DNA from: Pantoea rodasii | Lineage (GTDB): Bacteria; Pseudomonadota; Gammaproteobacteria; Enterobacterales; Enterobacteriaceae | Reading direction: 5' to 3' | Assembly (NCBI RefSeq): GCF_002095465.1 | Contig: NZ_MLFP01000018.1 | Span: forward strand, 37,495-101,494 | DNA length: 64,000 nucleotides | Part shown: positions 29,203 through 42,691 of the stretch, piece by piece | Numbering within the stretch: the stretch's first letter is position 1 | Layout: each line of letters opens with the position of its first letter | Notes under the pieces: generated by a model | Seen by the model: the letters and a program-made list of their open reading frames with translations, nothing else | Databases searched by the model: none | What the model was told of the DNA's origin: nothing | Position numbers and translations under genes: made by a program

Positions 29203-29949
29203 TCAGGGAATAAACAGCAGTCGGCCTTGCGGCGTGTCGATGTGTTCAAACGCGGTTTGATAGAGCGGTGATAAATTAGCAGGTGTCAACACGTCCCCGG
29301 CACGCCCCTGGCGTACCACTTCACCTTGATGCATCAACCATACGCGGTCAGCATGACGCAGGCTGTGGTTGAGGTCATGCCCGCTGGCAACGACCGTAAT
29401 ACCTGCGTGACATAATTCTCGCAGCAGCATATCCACGGCGCGCTGCTGTGCCACATCCAGCGCCGTCATCGGTTCATCAAGAATCAGCAGTTTGCCATCA
29501 GGATTAATCGCTGGATGAATCTGTAATATCACCGCCGCCAGCCGCACCCGCTGCCATTCACCGCCGGAGAGCTGCGTCAGGCTGCGGGTTAATTTGTCCT
29601 GCACGCTCAGCTTTGTCAGGACGTCACTGAGCGCGGCATCAGCTTGCGGAGAGAAAGAGGAAAAATGCAGACGCAGATAATGCCAGACCGGCATAGATCC
29701 CAATGCCACTTGTTGCTGGGGTAGCCATGCGCGCAATCGTGCCAGCGCAGCGCCACTCAAGCGAGAAAGCGGCTGTGCCGCGAGTTGAATCTCGCCCTGA
29801 GCCGGCAGTAATCCGCTCAGCACACTCAGCAAGGTACTCTTCCCCGCGCCGTTTGGCCCCACCAAATGCACCTGTTCACCGGCATCGACGCTGAGGTTAA
29901 CGGGAGCCAGCCGTCCTGCCACGCTGGCTCCCTGACACTGCAACAGCAT
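29203..29949 (-). CDS. btuD: Vitamin B12 ABC transporter ATPase BtuD
   Basis: ATPase of the BtuCD importer that moves cobalamin from periplasmic BtuF into the cytosol. 248 residues. Walker A GPNGAGKS at 31–38, Q-loop in LPQQQ, signature LSGGEWQRVRLA, Walker B LLILDEPMTALD and the switch His in ASGHDLNHSLRHADRVWLM. Its ATG follows the btuE TAA with no gap (TAAATG), so translation is coupled. Confidence 0.95.
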   Translation of the reverse strand: MLLQCQGASVAGRLAPVNLSVDAGEQVHLVGPNGAGKSTLLSVLSGLLPAQGEIQLAAQPLSRLSGAALARLRAWLPQQQVALGSMPVWHYLRLHFSSFSPQADAALSDVLTKLSVQDKLTRSLTQLSGGEWQRVRLAAVILQIHPAINPDGKLLILDEPMTALDVAQQRAVDMLLRELCHAGITVVASGHDLNHSLRHADRVWLMHQGEVVRQGRAGDVLTPANLSPLYQTAFEHIDTPQGRLLFIP

Positions 29950-30495
29950 TTACTCTGCCAGCGCCTGCTCGACGCGCTTCAGGATGATCGGATCATCTGG
30001 CGTCATGTCCGGTGAGAAGCGTGCAACCACCTGCCCCTGCTTATTAATGAGGAATTTTTCGAAGTTCCACAAAATATCGCCCTCTGCTTTTGGCGCGCGG
30101 CCTTTGCTGACCATGCGCTCGAGGAAACCACTGCCTTCCGGACGCTCAGCTTCTGGCTGTGCGGCGGTCAGTTGCGCATACAGCGGATGACGATGAGCGC
30201 CATTCACCTCGGTTTTATCGAACATGGGGAAGGTGACGCCATAGGTGGTGCTGCAGAACGTTTTGATCTCTTCGTTGCTGCCCGGCTCTTGCTCCAGGAA
30301 CTGGTTGCACGGGAAACCGAGCACGCTAAAATTTTTGTCTTGCCAGGCTTTCTGCAATGACTCCAGCTGCTCATATTGCGCCGTCAGTCCACATTTTGAC
30401 GCCACGTTGACCACCAACAGTACGTTGTCTTGATACTGCGCCAGCGTGGTTTTTTCGCCGTCCAGGGTAACCAGTTCGGTCTGATAAATGCTCAT
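29950..30495 (-). CDS. btuE: Glutathione/thioredoxin peroxidase BtuE
   Basis: Non-essential peroxidase co-transcribed with btuCD; reduces hydroperoxides and is not needed for B12 uptake. 181 residues (183 in E. coli). The GPx signature NVASKCGLTAQY contains the peroxidatic Cys35, followed by FPCNQFLEQEPGSNEEIK and WNFEKFLI with the catalytic Trp/Asn. It lies between btuC and btuD. Confidence 0.95.
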   Translation of the reverse strand: MSIYQTELVTLDGEKTTLAQYQDNVLLVVNVASKCGLTAQYEQLESLQKAWQDKNFSVLGFPCNQFLEQEPGSNEEIKTFCSTTYGVTFPMFDKTEVNGAHRHPLYAQLTAAQPEAERPEGSGFLERMVSKGRAPKAEGDILWNFEKFLINKQGQVVARFSPDMTPDDPIILKRVEQALAE

Positions 30496-30534
30496 TGTCG
30501 ATTCCTGTTGTTGATACCAAGATGCCAGCCGCAG

Positions 30535-31518
30535 CTAGCGCGAAGACTTCACTAATAGCACAATAAACAGCGGCGCTCCCAACGTGGCTGTGACCACGCC
30601 AATTGGCAATTCCGCAGAGGTCAGTACCAGCCGGGCAATGATATCCGCTCCCAGCAGCACCGCGGCTCCCGCTAATGCCGCAGCGGGCAGCAGATAGCGA
30701 TGATCGCTGAATCCACTCAAGCGTAACAAATGCGGAATGACCAATCCGACAAACCCAATCGCGCCGGCCATCGCCACGCTGGTTCCCACCAGCCAGCCCA
30801 TTGCCAGCACCAGGAGATTACGCCATAACAGCAGCGGCAGACCCAGCTGGCGAGCCGAGGTTTCCCCCAGGGCCAACAGATTCAGCATCCGCGCGGTGGC
30901 TGTGAGCAGCAGCGTGACCGGTAATAGCGCCAGCATCATCCAGCCATAACGCCAGTCAATGCCGCTAAAGCCACCCATCATCCAGTACATTAACTGGCGC
31001 AGATCGAGGCTGGTGCTAAAGTACACGGCCCATGTCATCACTGCGCTACAGATAATGCCGAGCGCCACCCCCGTCAGCAATAAACGACTGACGGAAAGCT
31101 GGCGATGAGCAAAGTGCAGCAGTATCAGGGTAATCATCAACGCCCCGGCCATCGCCGCCAGCGCCAGGCTCCACAGCGAGCCATTACCCAGCATCACGCC
31201 CAACACCAGACCGATGCCAGCACCGTTGGAGACACCAAGCAGGCCGGGTTCAGCGAGAGGATTGTTAAACAGCGCCTGCATCACCACTCCGCACACCGCC
31301 AGCGCCGCCCCAACCAACAATACGGCCAGCGTGCGCGGTAAACGCAGTTGCCAGACAAACAGCTCACCGTTCGGCGAGAACCATTGGGTTGGCGCTATCC
31401 AGCTGTCACCGGCGCACAGGCTAAGCACAAACAGCAATAGCAAAGCTGCGCTGAGCACAATAAGCCAGCGTTGGCTCCGACGATCGGCCTGACGGGCGAG
31501 CTGGTCCAGCAGTGTCAT
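30535..31518 (-). CDS. btuC: Vitamin B12 ABC transporter permease BtuC
   Basis: Inner-membrane permease of the BtuC2D2 importer. 327 residues with ten hydrophobic helices and FecCD-family motifs: [36 protein letters not shown], and [15 protein letters not shown] ahead of the coupling helix. First gene of btuCED. No cobalamin riboswitch is visible upstream, as in E. coli, where it is attached to btuB instead. Confidence 0.95.
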   Translation of the reverse strand: MTLLDQLARQADRRSQRWLIVLSAALLLLFVLSLCAGDSWIAPTQWFSPNGELFVWQLRLPRTLAVLLVGAALAVCGVVMQALFNNPLAEPGLLGVSNGAGIGLVLGVMLGNGSLWSLALAAMAGALMITLILLHFAHRQLSVSRLLLTGVALGIICSAVMTWAVYFSTSLDLRQLMYWMMGGFSGIDWRYGWMMLALLPVTLLLTATARMLNLLALGETSARQLGLPLLLWRNLLVLAMGWLVGTSVAMAGAIGFVGLVIPHLLRLSGFSDHRYLLPAAALAGAAVLLGADIIARLVLTSAELPIGVVTATLGAPLFIVLLVKSSR

Positions 31519-31566
31519 AAATAAGATTGGCTGAGAAAACAGAGATTTGATTGTAGTGGGATTGTG

Positions 31567-31597
31567 GCAAAAGAAAGCGGCACTGTGGAAGTGCCGC
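31567..31597 (-). terminator. Terminator of the DUF2502 gene
   Basis: On the minus strand GCGGCACT, five-base loop, AGTGCCGC, then TTTCTTTT. Confidence 0.8.
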
Positions 31598-31607
31598 GGG
31601 GGATCGC

Positions 31608-31979
31608 TTACTGGTGTGGCGGGATCGGCTGACCGTGATTATCACGCTTATCGTGATTATCATGGTTATCACGCTGGTCATGCTGCGGCTCACGCGGCTG
31701 CGGCTTATTATCATGACGCGGCGCATTGCCAGGATGCTGAGACTGCCAGCCGTTACCGTTCCAGTAACCGTGCGGGCCTTTCGTACCAACGCGCTGGTTA
31801 TGGTGCTGTTTCCACCATGTTGGCGCACGCCAGTCGTAGCCATCCCAATAGTAGCCACGCTTATCCTGATCACCGATATGAATAGAAACACCCGGTGTGT
31901 TGATGTTAACGGAAACATTGGCGCTAGCCAGCAGCGGCATGCCTAACAGCATGCTCAGTAAAAGTGCTGTCTTTTTCAT
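31608..31979 (-). CDS. Secreted DUF2502-like protein with His/Asp-rich tail
   Basis: 123 residues. The signal peptide ends near SANVS (about residue 21). The core [19 protein letters not shown] and GYWNGNGW resembles the YpeC/DUF2502 family of small periplasmic proteins of unknown function. The last 35 residues are a low-complexity run of short imperfect units ([17 protein letters not shown]) rich in His, Asp and Asn, suggestive of metal or proton binding (inference). A strong terminator on one side and its own upstream gap suggest a single-gene unit between ihfA and btuC; this gene is absent at this place in E. coli. Confidence 0.75.
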   Translation of the reverse strand: MKKTALLLSMLLGMPLLASANVSVNINTPGVSIHIGDQDKRGYYWDGYDWRAPTWWKQHHNQRVGTKGPHGYWNGNGWQSQHPGNAPRHDNKPQPREPQHDQRDNHDNHDKRDNHGQPIPPHQ

Positions 31980-32133
31980 CAGCGAAAACCTCTTGTTATG
32001 TGATGGCGCTGTTATAACAAATGGTTTGGCGCAGTCACTATCAGCGAGGGCCGATTTTCATGCTATTTTCCGGATACTTACGAAATCCTGACATTATGGA
32101 AACATTGCGCAGAACGCCTGTTTTTCAGCCAAT

Positions 32134-32159
32134 AAAAAAGGCCGCTAAGCGGCCTTTTT
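32134..32159 (-). terminator. Terminator of the pheST–ihfA operon
   Basis: AAAAAGGCCGC, three-base loop, GCGGCCTTTTTT on the minus strand, a near-symmetric strong terminator. Confidence 0.92.
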
Positions 32160-32171
32160 GTCATACTGAAA

Positions 32172-32474
32172 TTAGTCAGCATCCTTGGGTGTCGCGTTCT
32201 CGACGCGACTTTTCAACTTCTGCCCCGGACGGAATGTCACCACTCGGCGGGCGGTGATTGGAATATCTTCCCCCGTCTTCGGGTTACGGCCTGGACGTTG
32301 GTTTTTGTCACGCAGATCAAAATTACCAAATCCGGACAGCTTTACCTGTTCACCGTTCTCTAACGCGCGGCGAACTTCTTCAAAGAAGAGCTCAACCAAC
32401 TCTTTGGCATCGCGTTTGCTCAACCCGAGTTTTTCAAACAGGTACTCTGACATTTCAGCTTTTGTAAGCGCCAT
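32172..32474 (-). CDS. ihfA: Integration host factor subunit alpha
   Basis: DNA-bending nucleoid protein that pairs with IhfB and binds site-specifically in the minor groove. 100 residues (99 in E. coli). HU/IHF hallmarks are [20 protein letters not shown], the beta arms [19 protein letters not shown] with the intercalating proline, and [18 protein letters not shown]. It starts four bases after the pheT stop, so it is the last gene of the thrS–ihfA gene row. Confidence 0.98.
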   Translation of the reverse strand: MALTKAEMSEYLFEKLGLSKRDAKELVELFFEEVRRALENGEQVKLSGFGNFDLRDKNQRPGRNPKTGEDIPITARRVVTFRPGQKLKSRVENATPKDAD

Positions 32475-32478
32475 AGGT

Positions 32479-34865
32479 TCAATCCCTCAAGGTTGCCTGG
32501 AATCGCTCTTTTAATGCCGCAACGCATTTTGCAACGGTGGCGGCAATCTCCTCTTCTTCGAGTGTCCGGCTGGTATCCTGCAAAATTAGGCTAATCGCGA
32601 GGCTCTTTTCGCCCTCGTTTACGCCCTTACCACGGTACACGTCAAACAAGTTTACGCCAACTACCTGATTTACGCCAACTTTCTTACACTCCGCGATGAT
32701 ATCTGCTGCAGGCACGTTTTCAGCCACGACTACAGCGATGTCACGACGGTTTGCCGGGAAGCGTGAAATCTCGCGCGCGTCAGGCAGGACGCGGTCTGCG
32801 ACCTTATTCCAAAGCAGTTCAAACACTAAGGTGCGGCCGTTGAGATCCAGCTTACGTTCCAGCTCTGGATGAACCACTCCGATAAATCCGATTCGTTCGC
32901 CGCGTAAATAAATTGCCGCGCTCTGACCTGGATGCAGCGCCGGATTGGCTTCTGCACGGAAAGAAATCTCATCAAGTTTACCGGTCAAATCCAGCAGCGA
33001 CTCTAAATCGCCTTTTAAATCATAGAAGTCAACCGTCTGACGCGCCAGATCCCAATGCTCTTCAAAGCGATTGCCGCTTAAAACACCCGCCAGCATAAGA
33101 TCCTGACGAATGCCGAGATTGGCCTGCGTATCAGGAACAAAGCGCAAACCGCTCTCAAACAGGCGCACACGGCCCTGTTGACGGTTTTGGTTATACACCA
33201 CCGCACCGAGCAGACCGGTCCACAGTGACAGACGCATCGCCGACATATCGCTGGAAATCGGGCTAGGCAGAATCAGCGCTTCTTCACCCGGATGTAACAG
33301 CTGCTGAAGTTTAGGATCCACGAAGCTATACGTGATCGCTTCCTGATAACCTTTATCCACCAGCAGGCTGCGCGCACGCTTCAGCGACAAATCAGCTTCA
33401 CGGTGCTTTGTCATGATCAGGCTAGCTTTAACCGGCACGTCAGGGATGTTGTTGTAGCCGTATACGCGCGCGACTTCTTCAACTAAATCTTCCTCGATGG
33501 CCATGTCGAAACGCCAGCTCGGCGCAACCGCATGCCATTCGCCGTTACCCACGGTGACTTCGCAGCCGAGGCGCGTCAGGATGTCAGTGACCTGCTCATC
33601 AGCAATGACGTGGCCAATCAGGCGATCGAGTTTTTCGCGACGCAGGTTAATAGTGGCGCGTGCCGGCAGTTTGCTGGCATCGGTTTGATCGATGATCGGG
33701 CCTGCTTCGCCGCCGCAAATGTCGAGCAGCAGCTGAGTGGCGCGTTCAATCGCTTTAAATTGCAGTGCAGGATCGACGCCGCGCTCGTAACGGTGTGAAG
33801 CATCGGTATGCAGGCCCTGACGGCGCGCACGACCGGTGATCGCCAGCGGTTCAAAGAAGGCGCACTCGAACAGTACGTTTTGCGTTTCTTCATTGACGCC
33901 AGAGTGCTCGCCACCAAAGATGCCGCCCATCGCCAGTGCTTTCTGGTGATCGGCGATCACCAACGTATCGCTGCTGAGTTTGGCTTCAGTGCCGTCCAGC
34001 AAGGTCAGCACTTCGCCCTCTTCAGCCATACGCACCACGATACCACCGTCAATGCGGTCGAGATCAAAGGCATGCATTGGCTGACCGAGTTCCAGCAGAA
34101 CGTAGTTGGTGATATCTACGACGGGATCGATAGAGCGAATACCGCAGCGGCGCAGTTTTCACGCATCCACAGTGGCGTTGCCGCTTTCACGTTGATCCCT
34201 TTCACTACGCGGCCAAGATAACGTGGGCACGCGTCTGTTGCATCGACACGAATCGGGAAGGTGTCGGTCAGCGTGGCTTTAACGGGCTCAATGGTCGGTT
34301 CGGTCAACGGCAGACCGTTCACCACCGCCACATCGCGCGCAATCCCGATAATACCAAGGCAGTCAGCGCGGTTTGGCGTGACGCTGATTTCAATGGTGTT
34401 GTCGTTCAGTTGCAGATAATCACGGATGTCAGTGCCAATCGGCGCATCGGCTGGCAGTTCGATGATGCCACTGTGATCGTCGGAAATACCCAGCTCAGAG
34501 AACGAGCACAGCATGCCTTCAGAAGGCTCACCGCGCAATTTAGCCGCTTTGATTTTGAAATCGCCCGGCAATACGGCACCCACGGTGGCAACCGCGACTT
34601 TCAGGCCCTGACGGCAGTTTGGCGCGCCACAGACGATATCCAGCAGGCGATCGCCGCCAACATTGATTTTAGTCACGCGCAGTTTATCGGCGTTCGGATG
34701 CTGGCCGCACTCCACCACTTCACCGACCACCACGCCATGAAACGCGCCGGCGACGGGTTCAACGCCGTCCACTTCGAGGCCGGCCATCGTAATTTGCTCA
34801 GACAGCGCAGCGCTGTCCAGGGCTGGATTTACCCATTCGCGTAACCAGAGTTCACTGAATTTCAT
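32479..34865 (-). CDS. pheT: Phenylalanyl-tRNA synthetase beta subunit (one frameshift in this sequence)
   Basis: Large subunit of the alpha2beta2 enzyme that charges tRNA-Phe; it carries the editing and tRNA-binding domains. An EMAP-II/tRNA-binding domain ([19 protein letters not shown]), the B3/B4 editing domain and the C-terminal anticodon-binding domain ([13 protein letters not shown]) are visible. The frame breaks at four T on the plus strand (34156–34159): one added base turns WMRENCAAA into [13 protein letters not shown] and gives 795 residues, exactly the E. coli length. As the gene is essential, this is a sequence error. Confidence 0.96.
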
Positions 34866-34879
34866 TGGATAACCTGCCC

Positions 34880-35890
<1,011 letters not shown>

Positions 35891-35931
35891 TCAGTTCTTG
35901 TTAGGATCGTACGATCCGATTAAGTGTCGCC

Positions 35932-35963
35932 AGAAACAAAAAAGCCTCCACGAGGGAGGCTTT
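35932..35963 (-). terminator. pheST attenuator
   Basis: AAAGCCTCC, five-base loop, GGAGGCTTTTTTG on the minus strand, 48 bases after the pheM stop and before pheS. This is the attenuator of the Phe-regulated operon. Confidence 0.88.
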
Positions 35964-36010
35964 CAGCGCGATTTTTCGTTTCTTTTCTTATGCGCAAAAG
36001 CCCCCGATTT

Positions 36011-36055
36011 TCAGGCGCTAAAGTAAAAAAAGAAACGGAAAATAGCAGCGTGCAT
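36011..36055 (-). CDS. pheM: pheST leader peptide PheM
   Basis: 14-residue peptide [14 protein letters not shown] with five Phe codons (residues 6, 8, 9, 10, 12); E. coli has [14 protein letters not shown]. When charged tRNA-Phe is scarce, ribosomes stall on these codons and prevent formation of the downstream attenuator, raising pheST expression. It is too short for routine gene calling. Confidence 0.93.
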   Translation of the reverse strand: [14 protein letters not shown]

Positions 36056-36142
36056 GCTTGCGTTACCTTGTCTTGATAGAAACCGCACTATTGAAAAGCC
36101 CAGCGGTTAAAATGTCAATCTTTTGCGTGAGTTGCAGGCAAT

Positions 36143-36167
36143 AAAAAAGGGAGCAAGCTCCCTTTTT
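36143..36167 (-). terminator. Terminator between rplT and pheM
   Basis: GGGAGC/GCTCCC stem with a two-base loop, flanked by A and T tracts; usable in both directions. Confidence 0.85.
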
Positions 36168-36175
36168 CATCTGAC

Positions 36176-36531
<356 letters not shown>

Positions 36532-36613
36532 GTGAGCTCTCCTATATCATATTCTGTGATGCCCTATCCCCTGCGATACGCAAAGTTTTCAGGCAGATTT
36601 ATAAAAAGTTTAC

Positions 36614-36895
<282 letters not shown>

Positions 36896-36910
36896 TTATT
36901 ACTTGAAGGC

Positions 36911-39395
<2,485 letters not shown>

Positions 39396-39416
39396 TTCAT
39401 ATCCTTAATTGCAGTG

Positions 39417-39437
39417 GTAAGCCACACGAAAGCCTAC
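39417..39437 (-). promoter_or_regulatory. tRNA-Thr anticodon-like translational operator of thrS
   Basis: On the minus strand GTAGGC, nine-base loop TTTCGTGTG, GCTTAC, a six-pair stem. The loop displays CGT, the tRNA-Thr anticodon (CGU), about 31–33 bases before the start codon and just upstream of the Shine-Dalgarno. This is the place of operator domain 2, where E. coli ThrRS binds to block its own translation. Confidence 0.75.
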
Positions 39438-39586
39438 ATGCAACATTGAGTTCTGTTTGAGTAACCCGGCGTAATGTCAGACCCACATTGTCGGAATGAC
39501 GCCAGGAATGTAAAGCGCCGGAGATAATAGCAGCTTTCTTCCGCGATCTAAACCCGTCAATAAATGCGCTAAGCCAAAGAGAGATA

Positions 39587-39625
39587 AAAAAAACCGCTGC
39601 GAGGCATGGCCAGGCAGCGGGTTTT
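39587..39625 (-). terminator. Terminator of ydiY
   Basis: On the minus strand AAAACCCGCTGC, 13-base loop, GCAGCGGTTTTTTTT. Confidence 0.85.
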
Positions 39626-39639
39626 CGATCGCGGCTCGC

Positions 39640-40401
39640 TTACATGGCGTAAGAGAGCTGGATGGTGGTTTTGGTGTCGGTACGATCCGGCGCAGATTCC
39701 GGCGGATTGTTGTTCCAGGTCACGTTATACGCCAGCTTCAATGCGAAGTGTTCGTTAATAGCGACCTGCAGACCGGTTTCGGAGTTCAGCGTGGTGTCTT
39801 CACCGAAGCTGCTCAACACGGAAACACCCTGGATAAATTTGGTGGTATCCGTCAGCTGCCACTGATAGCTCACTGCGCCATAACCCAGTGCTTTGGTTTC
39901 ATGTCCACCATCGTGGAAATCATCGTAACGCACACCAGGACCAAATTCAGCACGCAGCGAGTGCACTGGGCCGCTCAGCAGCTGTCGACCGTAACCAGCG
40001 GTTAATACATCACGTGAGTCGTAACCGTTGAAACGGTCACTCAACCAGCTCGCCTGACCAAACAGGTAGTCAGCGCTGTTGAGGTTATAACGAGAACGAC
40101 CACCGATGTTGTAGGTCTCAGATGAACGCTCATCGTTTGAAGAGTTGTTCGCCGCGTTACCCCAGAGACTGAATGCAGTCCGGGTCTGGTACCACGTCAT
40201 GTTGGTCGCAGCACTCAGCGCGGAGCTGGTGGTGTTACCGGTTTGAGCCAGATATCCCGCTGACGCGCTGCCTTCAAACGGTTTTTTCGCCGTAGAAGGG
40301 TCATCCATGGAGGTGAAAACGGTGTTATCTGCAAATGCCTGGTGACAAAATGCTCCAGCAGAGAGCAATAAAACAGCGGACAGCTTGTTAAAGGCTTTCA
40401 T
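39640..40401 (-). CDS. ydiY: Acid-inducible outer-membrane beta-barrel YdiY (DUF481)
   Basis: 253 residues from MKAFNKLSAV (252 in E. coli). The signal peptide ends near QAFA (about residue 24). The rest is a DUF481 family barrel with alternating hydrophobic strands, with conserved MDDPSTAKKPFEGSASAGYLAQTGNT, SSNDERSSETYNIGGRSRYNL, LTAGYGRQLLSGPVHSLRAEFGPGVRYD and YNVTWNNNPPESAP, ending in an aromatic-rich strand (LSYAM). Molecular function unknown; E. coli ydiY is induced by acid. The single-gene transcript has its own terminator. Confidence 0.93.
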   Translation of the reverse strand: MKAFNKLSAVLLLSAGAFCHQAFADNTVFTSMDDPSTAKKPFEGSASAGYLAQTGNTTSSALSAATNMTWYQTRTAFSLWGNAANNSSNDERSSETYNIGGRSRYNLNSADYLFGQASWLSDRFNGYDSRDVLTAGYGRQLLSGPVHSLRAEFGPGVRYDDFHDGGHETKALGYGAVSYQWQLTDTTKFIQGVSVLSSFGEDTTLNSETGLQVAINEHFALKLAYNVTWNNNPPESAPDRTDTKTTIQLSYAM

Positions 40402-40733
40402 TAAATGTAACCCGTACGACAGTTTAGAAAAACGTTGAGTCTGAAGCGTTTTCCCGGTCAATCAATGCAATTTACCGTAAGTATTGTAAAAAAGTATGAA
40501 ATCACCGAAAAAGCCAGGAAACCCGCTGGCACCGCTCGTTTAATGGGATTGTTCCCATTTTCGCTGCGCATTATAAGAGGCAATTACCGAAATAGCAGCC
40601 CAGTTGCTACAAGAATTTTCTTAACTCAGCTGACGTTGATTTACACCCTTCCACCACGCCGAATTGTACAGAACTCGCTCTAACACCAGCACTGGTCTAC
40701 GCTGAAATCTGTTCCATTACAATGAGGTGAATA
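40402..40733. other. ydiY–ydiZ divergent intergenic region
   Basis: 332 bases. E. coli has pfkB here; no trace of it is seen. A hairpin AATGGGA/TCCCATT with a TTGT loop lies at 40542–40559. The promoters are not obvious. Confidence 0.5.
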
Positions 40734-41024
40734 ATGAGTGATCACGACCTGAAACGTTACATTGTCACGTTAAATTATGCGAATGAGAGCCTGGGTGACC
40801 TGCAATCCCTCAACAGCGTGATGGTGAGTGGCGGATACAGCACAACGTTACATGATGATGAAGGCCATTCTCACGAACTGGGCACCAACAGTTTTGGCAT
40901 CATTAGTGCACTCGATGAACATGAACTGGCAGCGCATGCCGCCGGTCTGGCTGATGTGGCTCTGCATCGTGAAGCCCACGTTGAAGTCACCACACTGCAG
41001 GCGTTTCTGAAAGCTCAACCCTGA
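40734..41024 (+). CDS. ydiZ: Small cytosolic protein, YdiZ-like
   Basis: 96 residues following GAGGTG. Soluble, no signal peptide, compact alpha/beta pattern: beta-like YIVTLNYANE, then GDLQSLNSVMVSGGYSTTLHD, then GTNSFGIISAL, a helix, and HVEVTTLQAFL. It is identified with E. coli ydiZ by position upstream of yniA and by length; the sequence match is from memory and weak. Function unknown. The stop codon lies in the palindrome TGACGCGCGTCA (41022–41033). Confidence 0.75.
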   Translation: MSDHDLKRYIVTLNYANESLGDLQSLNSVMVSGGYSTTLHDDEGHSHELGTNSFGIISALDEHELAAHAAGLADVALHREAHVEVTTLQAFLKAQP

Positions 41025-41114
41025 CGCGCGTCAAAATAATCGCATCACCGCTGGTTTTGCTGAAGTTTTGAGCGCTACAATCGAACTTACGCAGCGAATA
41101 AAGAGGATTACCCA

Positions 41115-42005
41115 ATGTGGTCAGCCATTAGTCGTCTGTTAAGCGAACACGCCGCGATGCCGAAATTACTGAAAAATATGAGCTGCCCGGTGGCGATGTC
41201 CATCCCGCCTGGCGTATTCGTTATGGCGAGCTGGACGTATTCGTGAAATGCAATACGCGCGATATGCTCACATTATTCAGCTGGGAAGCTGACCAGCTTG
41301 ATTTGCTGGCGCGTACGCAGACCGTTCGGGTGCCGAAGGTGTACGGCGTAGGCAATGACCGCGACAACAGTTTTTGCTGCTGGAGTATATTCAGCCTGAA
41401 GCGCTCAACGATCACAGCGCTTACCAGCTCGGCCAGCAGCTGGCTCATCTGCATCAGTGGAGCGAACAGCCGCAGTTTGGCCTCGATTACGACAATAACA
41501 TCACCACTTCACCTCAGCCCAATAGCTGGCTTCGTCGCTGGTCGGTATTTTTGCCGAGCAGCGTATTGGCTGGCAGCTGCAGCTGGCCGCGGAAAAAGGC
41601 GTGCAGTACGGCAATACCGAATTAATCGTCGATTGTGTGCAGCGCACTCTGGCAAACCATCATCCGCAGCCTTCTTTATTGCACGGTGACTTGTGGCCCG
41701 CCAACTGCGCAGGCAGCAGCAGCGGTCCGTGGTTGTTCGATCCCGCCTGCTATTGGGGTGACCGCGAATGTGACCTTGCCATGCTGAGCTACTACGCTGA
41801 GCTGCCGCGGCAGATTTACGAGGGTTATCACGCGGTGTGGCCACTGGTGGAAGGATTTTCGCAGCGCCAGCCGGTTTATCAACTCTATTATTTGCTGAAC
41901 CGCGCAAACGTGTTTGCCGGTAATTGGACCCTGGAAGCGCAATTCGCGATTGGTCAGTTGCTGGATGAAGATGCGTCAGAAGAACGTCAGGCCAGACCGG
42001 CCTGA
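41115..42005 (+). CDS. yniA: Fructosamine kinase family protein YniA (three frameshifts in this sequence)
   Basis: Predicted kinase of glycated amines (deglycation; fructosamine-3-kinase family). Pieces in three frames align end to end with E. coli YniA: MWSAISRLLSE; then PGGDVHPAWRIRYGELDVFVKC and VPKVYGVGNDRDNSF; then LLEYIQPEALN and LHQWSEQPQFGLDYDN; then SLLHGDLWPANC (catalytic) and FDPACYWGDRECDLAM. Breaks: a missing G near 41154, and T5 runs at 41371–41375 and 41548–41552 that need six. Repair gives about 297 residues (E. coli 286). It is convergent with yniB. Confidence 0.9.
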
Positions 42006-42007
42006 CG
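41985..42007. terminator. Hairpin between convergent yniA and yniB
   Basis: CGTCAGGCC, five-base loop, GGCCTGACG, covering the yniA stop codon. T tracts are poor on both sides. Confidence 0.5.
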
Positions 42008-42009
42008 CT

Positions 42010-42546
42010 TTACAGCATGCCCAACAGTTTGAGGATAAAGTATCCGGCGATGGCAATCACAATCGGCAGGATATAGAGCGGGAAGATTTGCAGTAAAATG
42101 GTATGACGCGGTACGTGAATTTTATCTTCCAGCTGCGCCCGCGTGCGGCCATCCGTTCCTTTCGCCTGTTCCAGAATCAACTGATCTTCAATACCTTCTT
42201 TGATATGGCGTGATTGACGCCACATGCGTGCGCCCGAAGCCTGCAGTGCAATGCCAACAAAGATCAGAATGTAGATGATCCAGAAGCCGATATTGGCGCC
42301 ACCGCGGAACTCCGGCACCGGTGAGTTTTGCCAAAACATATTAAGAAACGGCGTATTGAACTTGATCATGTCGACCATGACATGGACAAAATCGAGCATC
42401 ACCGCATCAATACCGGGCTGTTTTTCACTGTGTTTAAACATGAAGCCCAACATCGAGATGATGGTGGATAGCAGCGCCGGAATAAAAATTACCCAGCCAG
42501 CCACTCGCTTGAGGATGGCGATGCGGCCAGCCTGTTGGTAAGTCAT
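42010..42546 (-). CDS. yniB: Inner-membrane protein YniB
   Basis: 178 residues from MTYQQAGRIAI after GGGAGA, exactly the E. coli length; the frame is open upstream but unsupported. Three to four hydrophobic segments: GWVIFIPALLSTIISMLGFMF, a central stretch ending FWIIYILIFVGIALQASGARMWRQ, and the C-terminal LYILPIVIAIAGYFILKLL. Function unknown. It is divergent from hxpB, as in E. coli. Confidence 0.93.
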   Translation of the reverse strand: MTYQQAGRIAILKRVAGWVIFIPALLSTIISMLGFMFKHSEKQPGIDAVMLDFVHVMVDMIKFNTPFLNMFWQNSPVPEFRGGANIGFWIIYILIFVGIALQASGARMWRQSRHIKEGIEDQLILEQAKGTDGRTRAQLEDKIHVPRHTILLQIFPLYILPIVIAIAGYFILKLLGML

Positions 42547-42691
42547 GGTGTCTCCCTTCACATACAATAGTTTTGCCCTAAGTCTACCTGCACTGATGCA
42601 TTTTTTCCTGAAAAATGCGTAACCTGCCGTGAGGCGGTTTTTTCCCGACAGCACATGGTAAGGTAGGGCAAATTTCAAACGGAGCTGTTGT

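Noticed and set aside
30496..31607. Cobalamin riboswitch before btuC
   Set aside because: No B12-box-like sequence or suitable leader length between btuC and the DUF2502 terminator.
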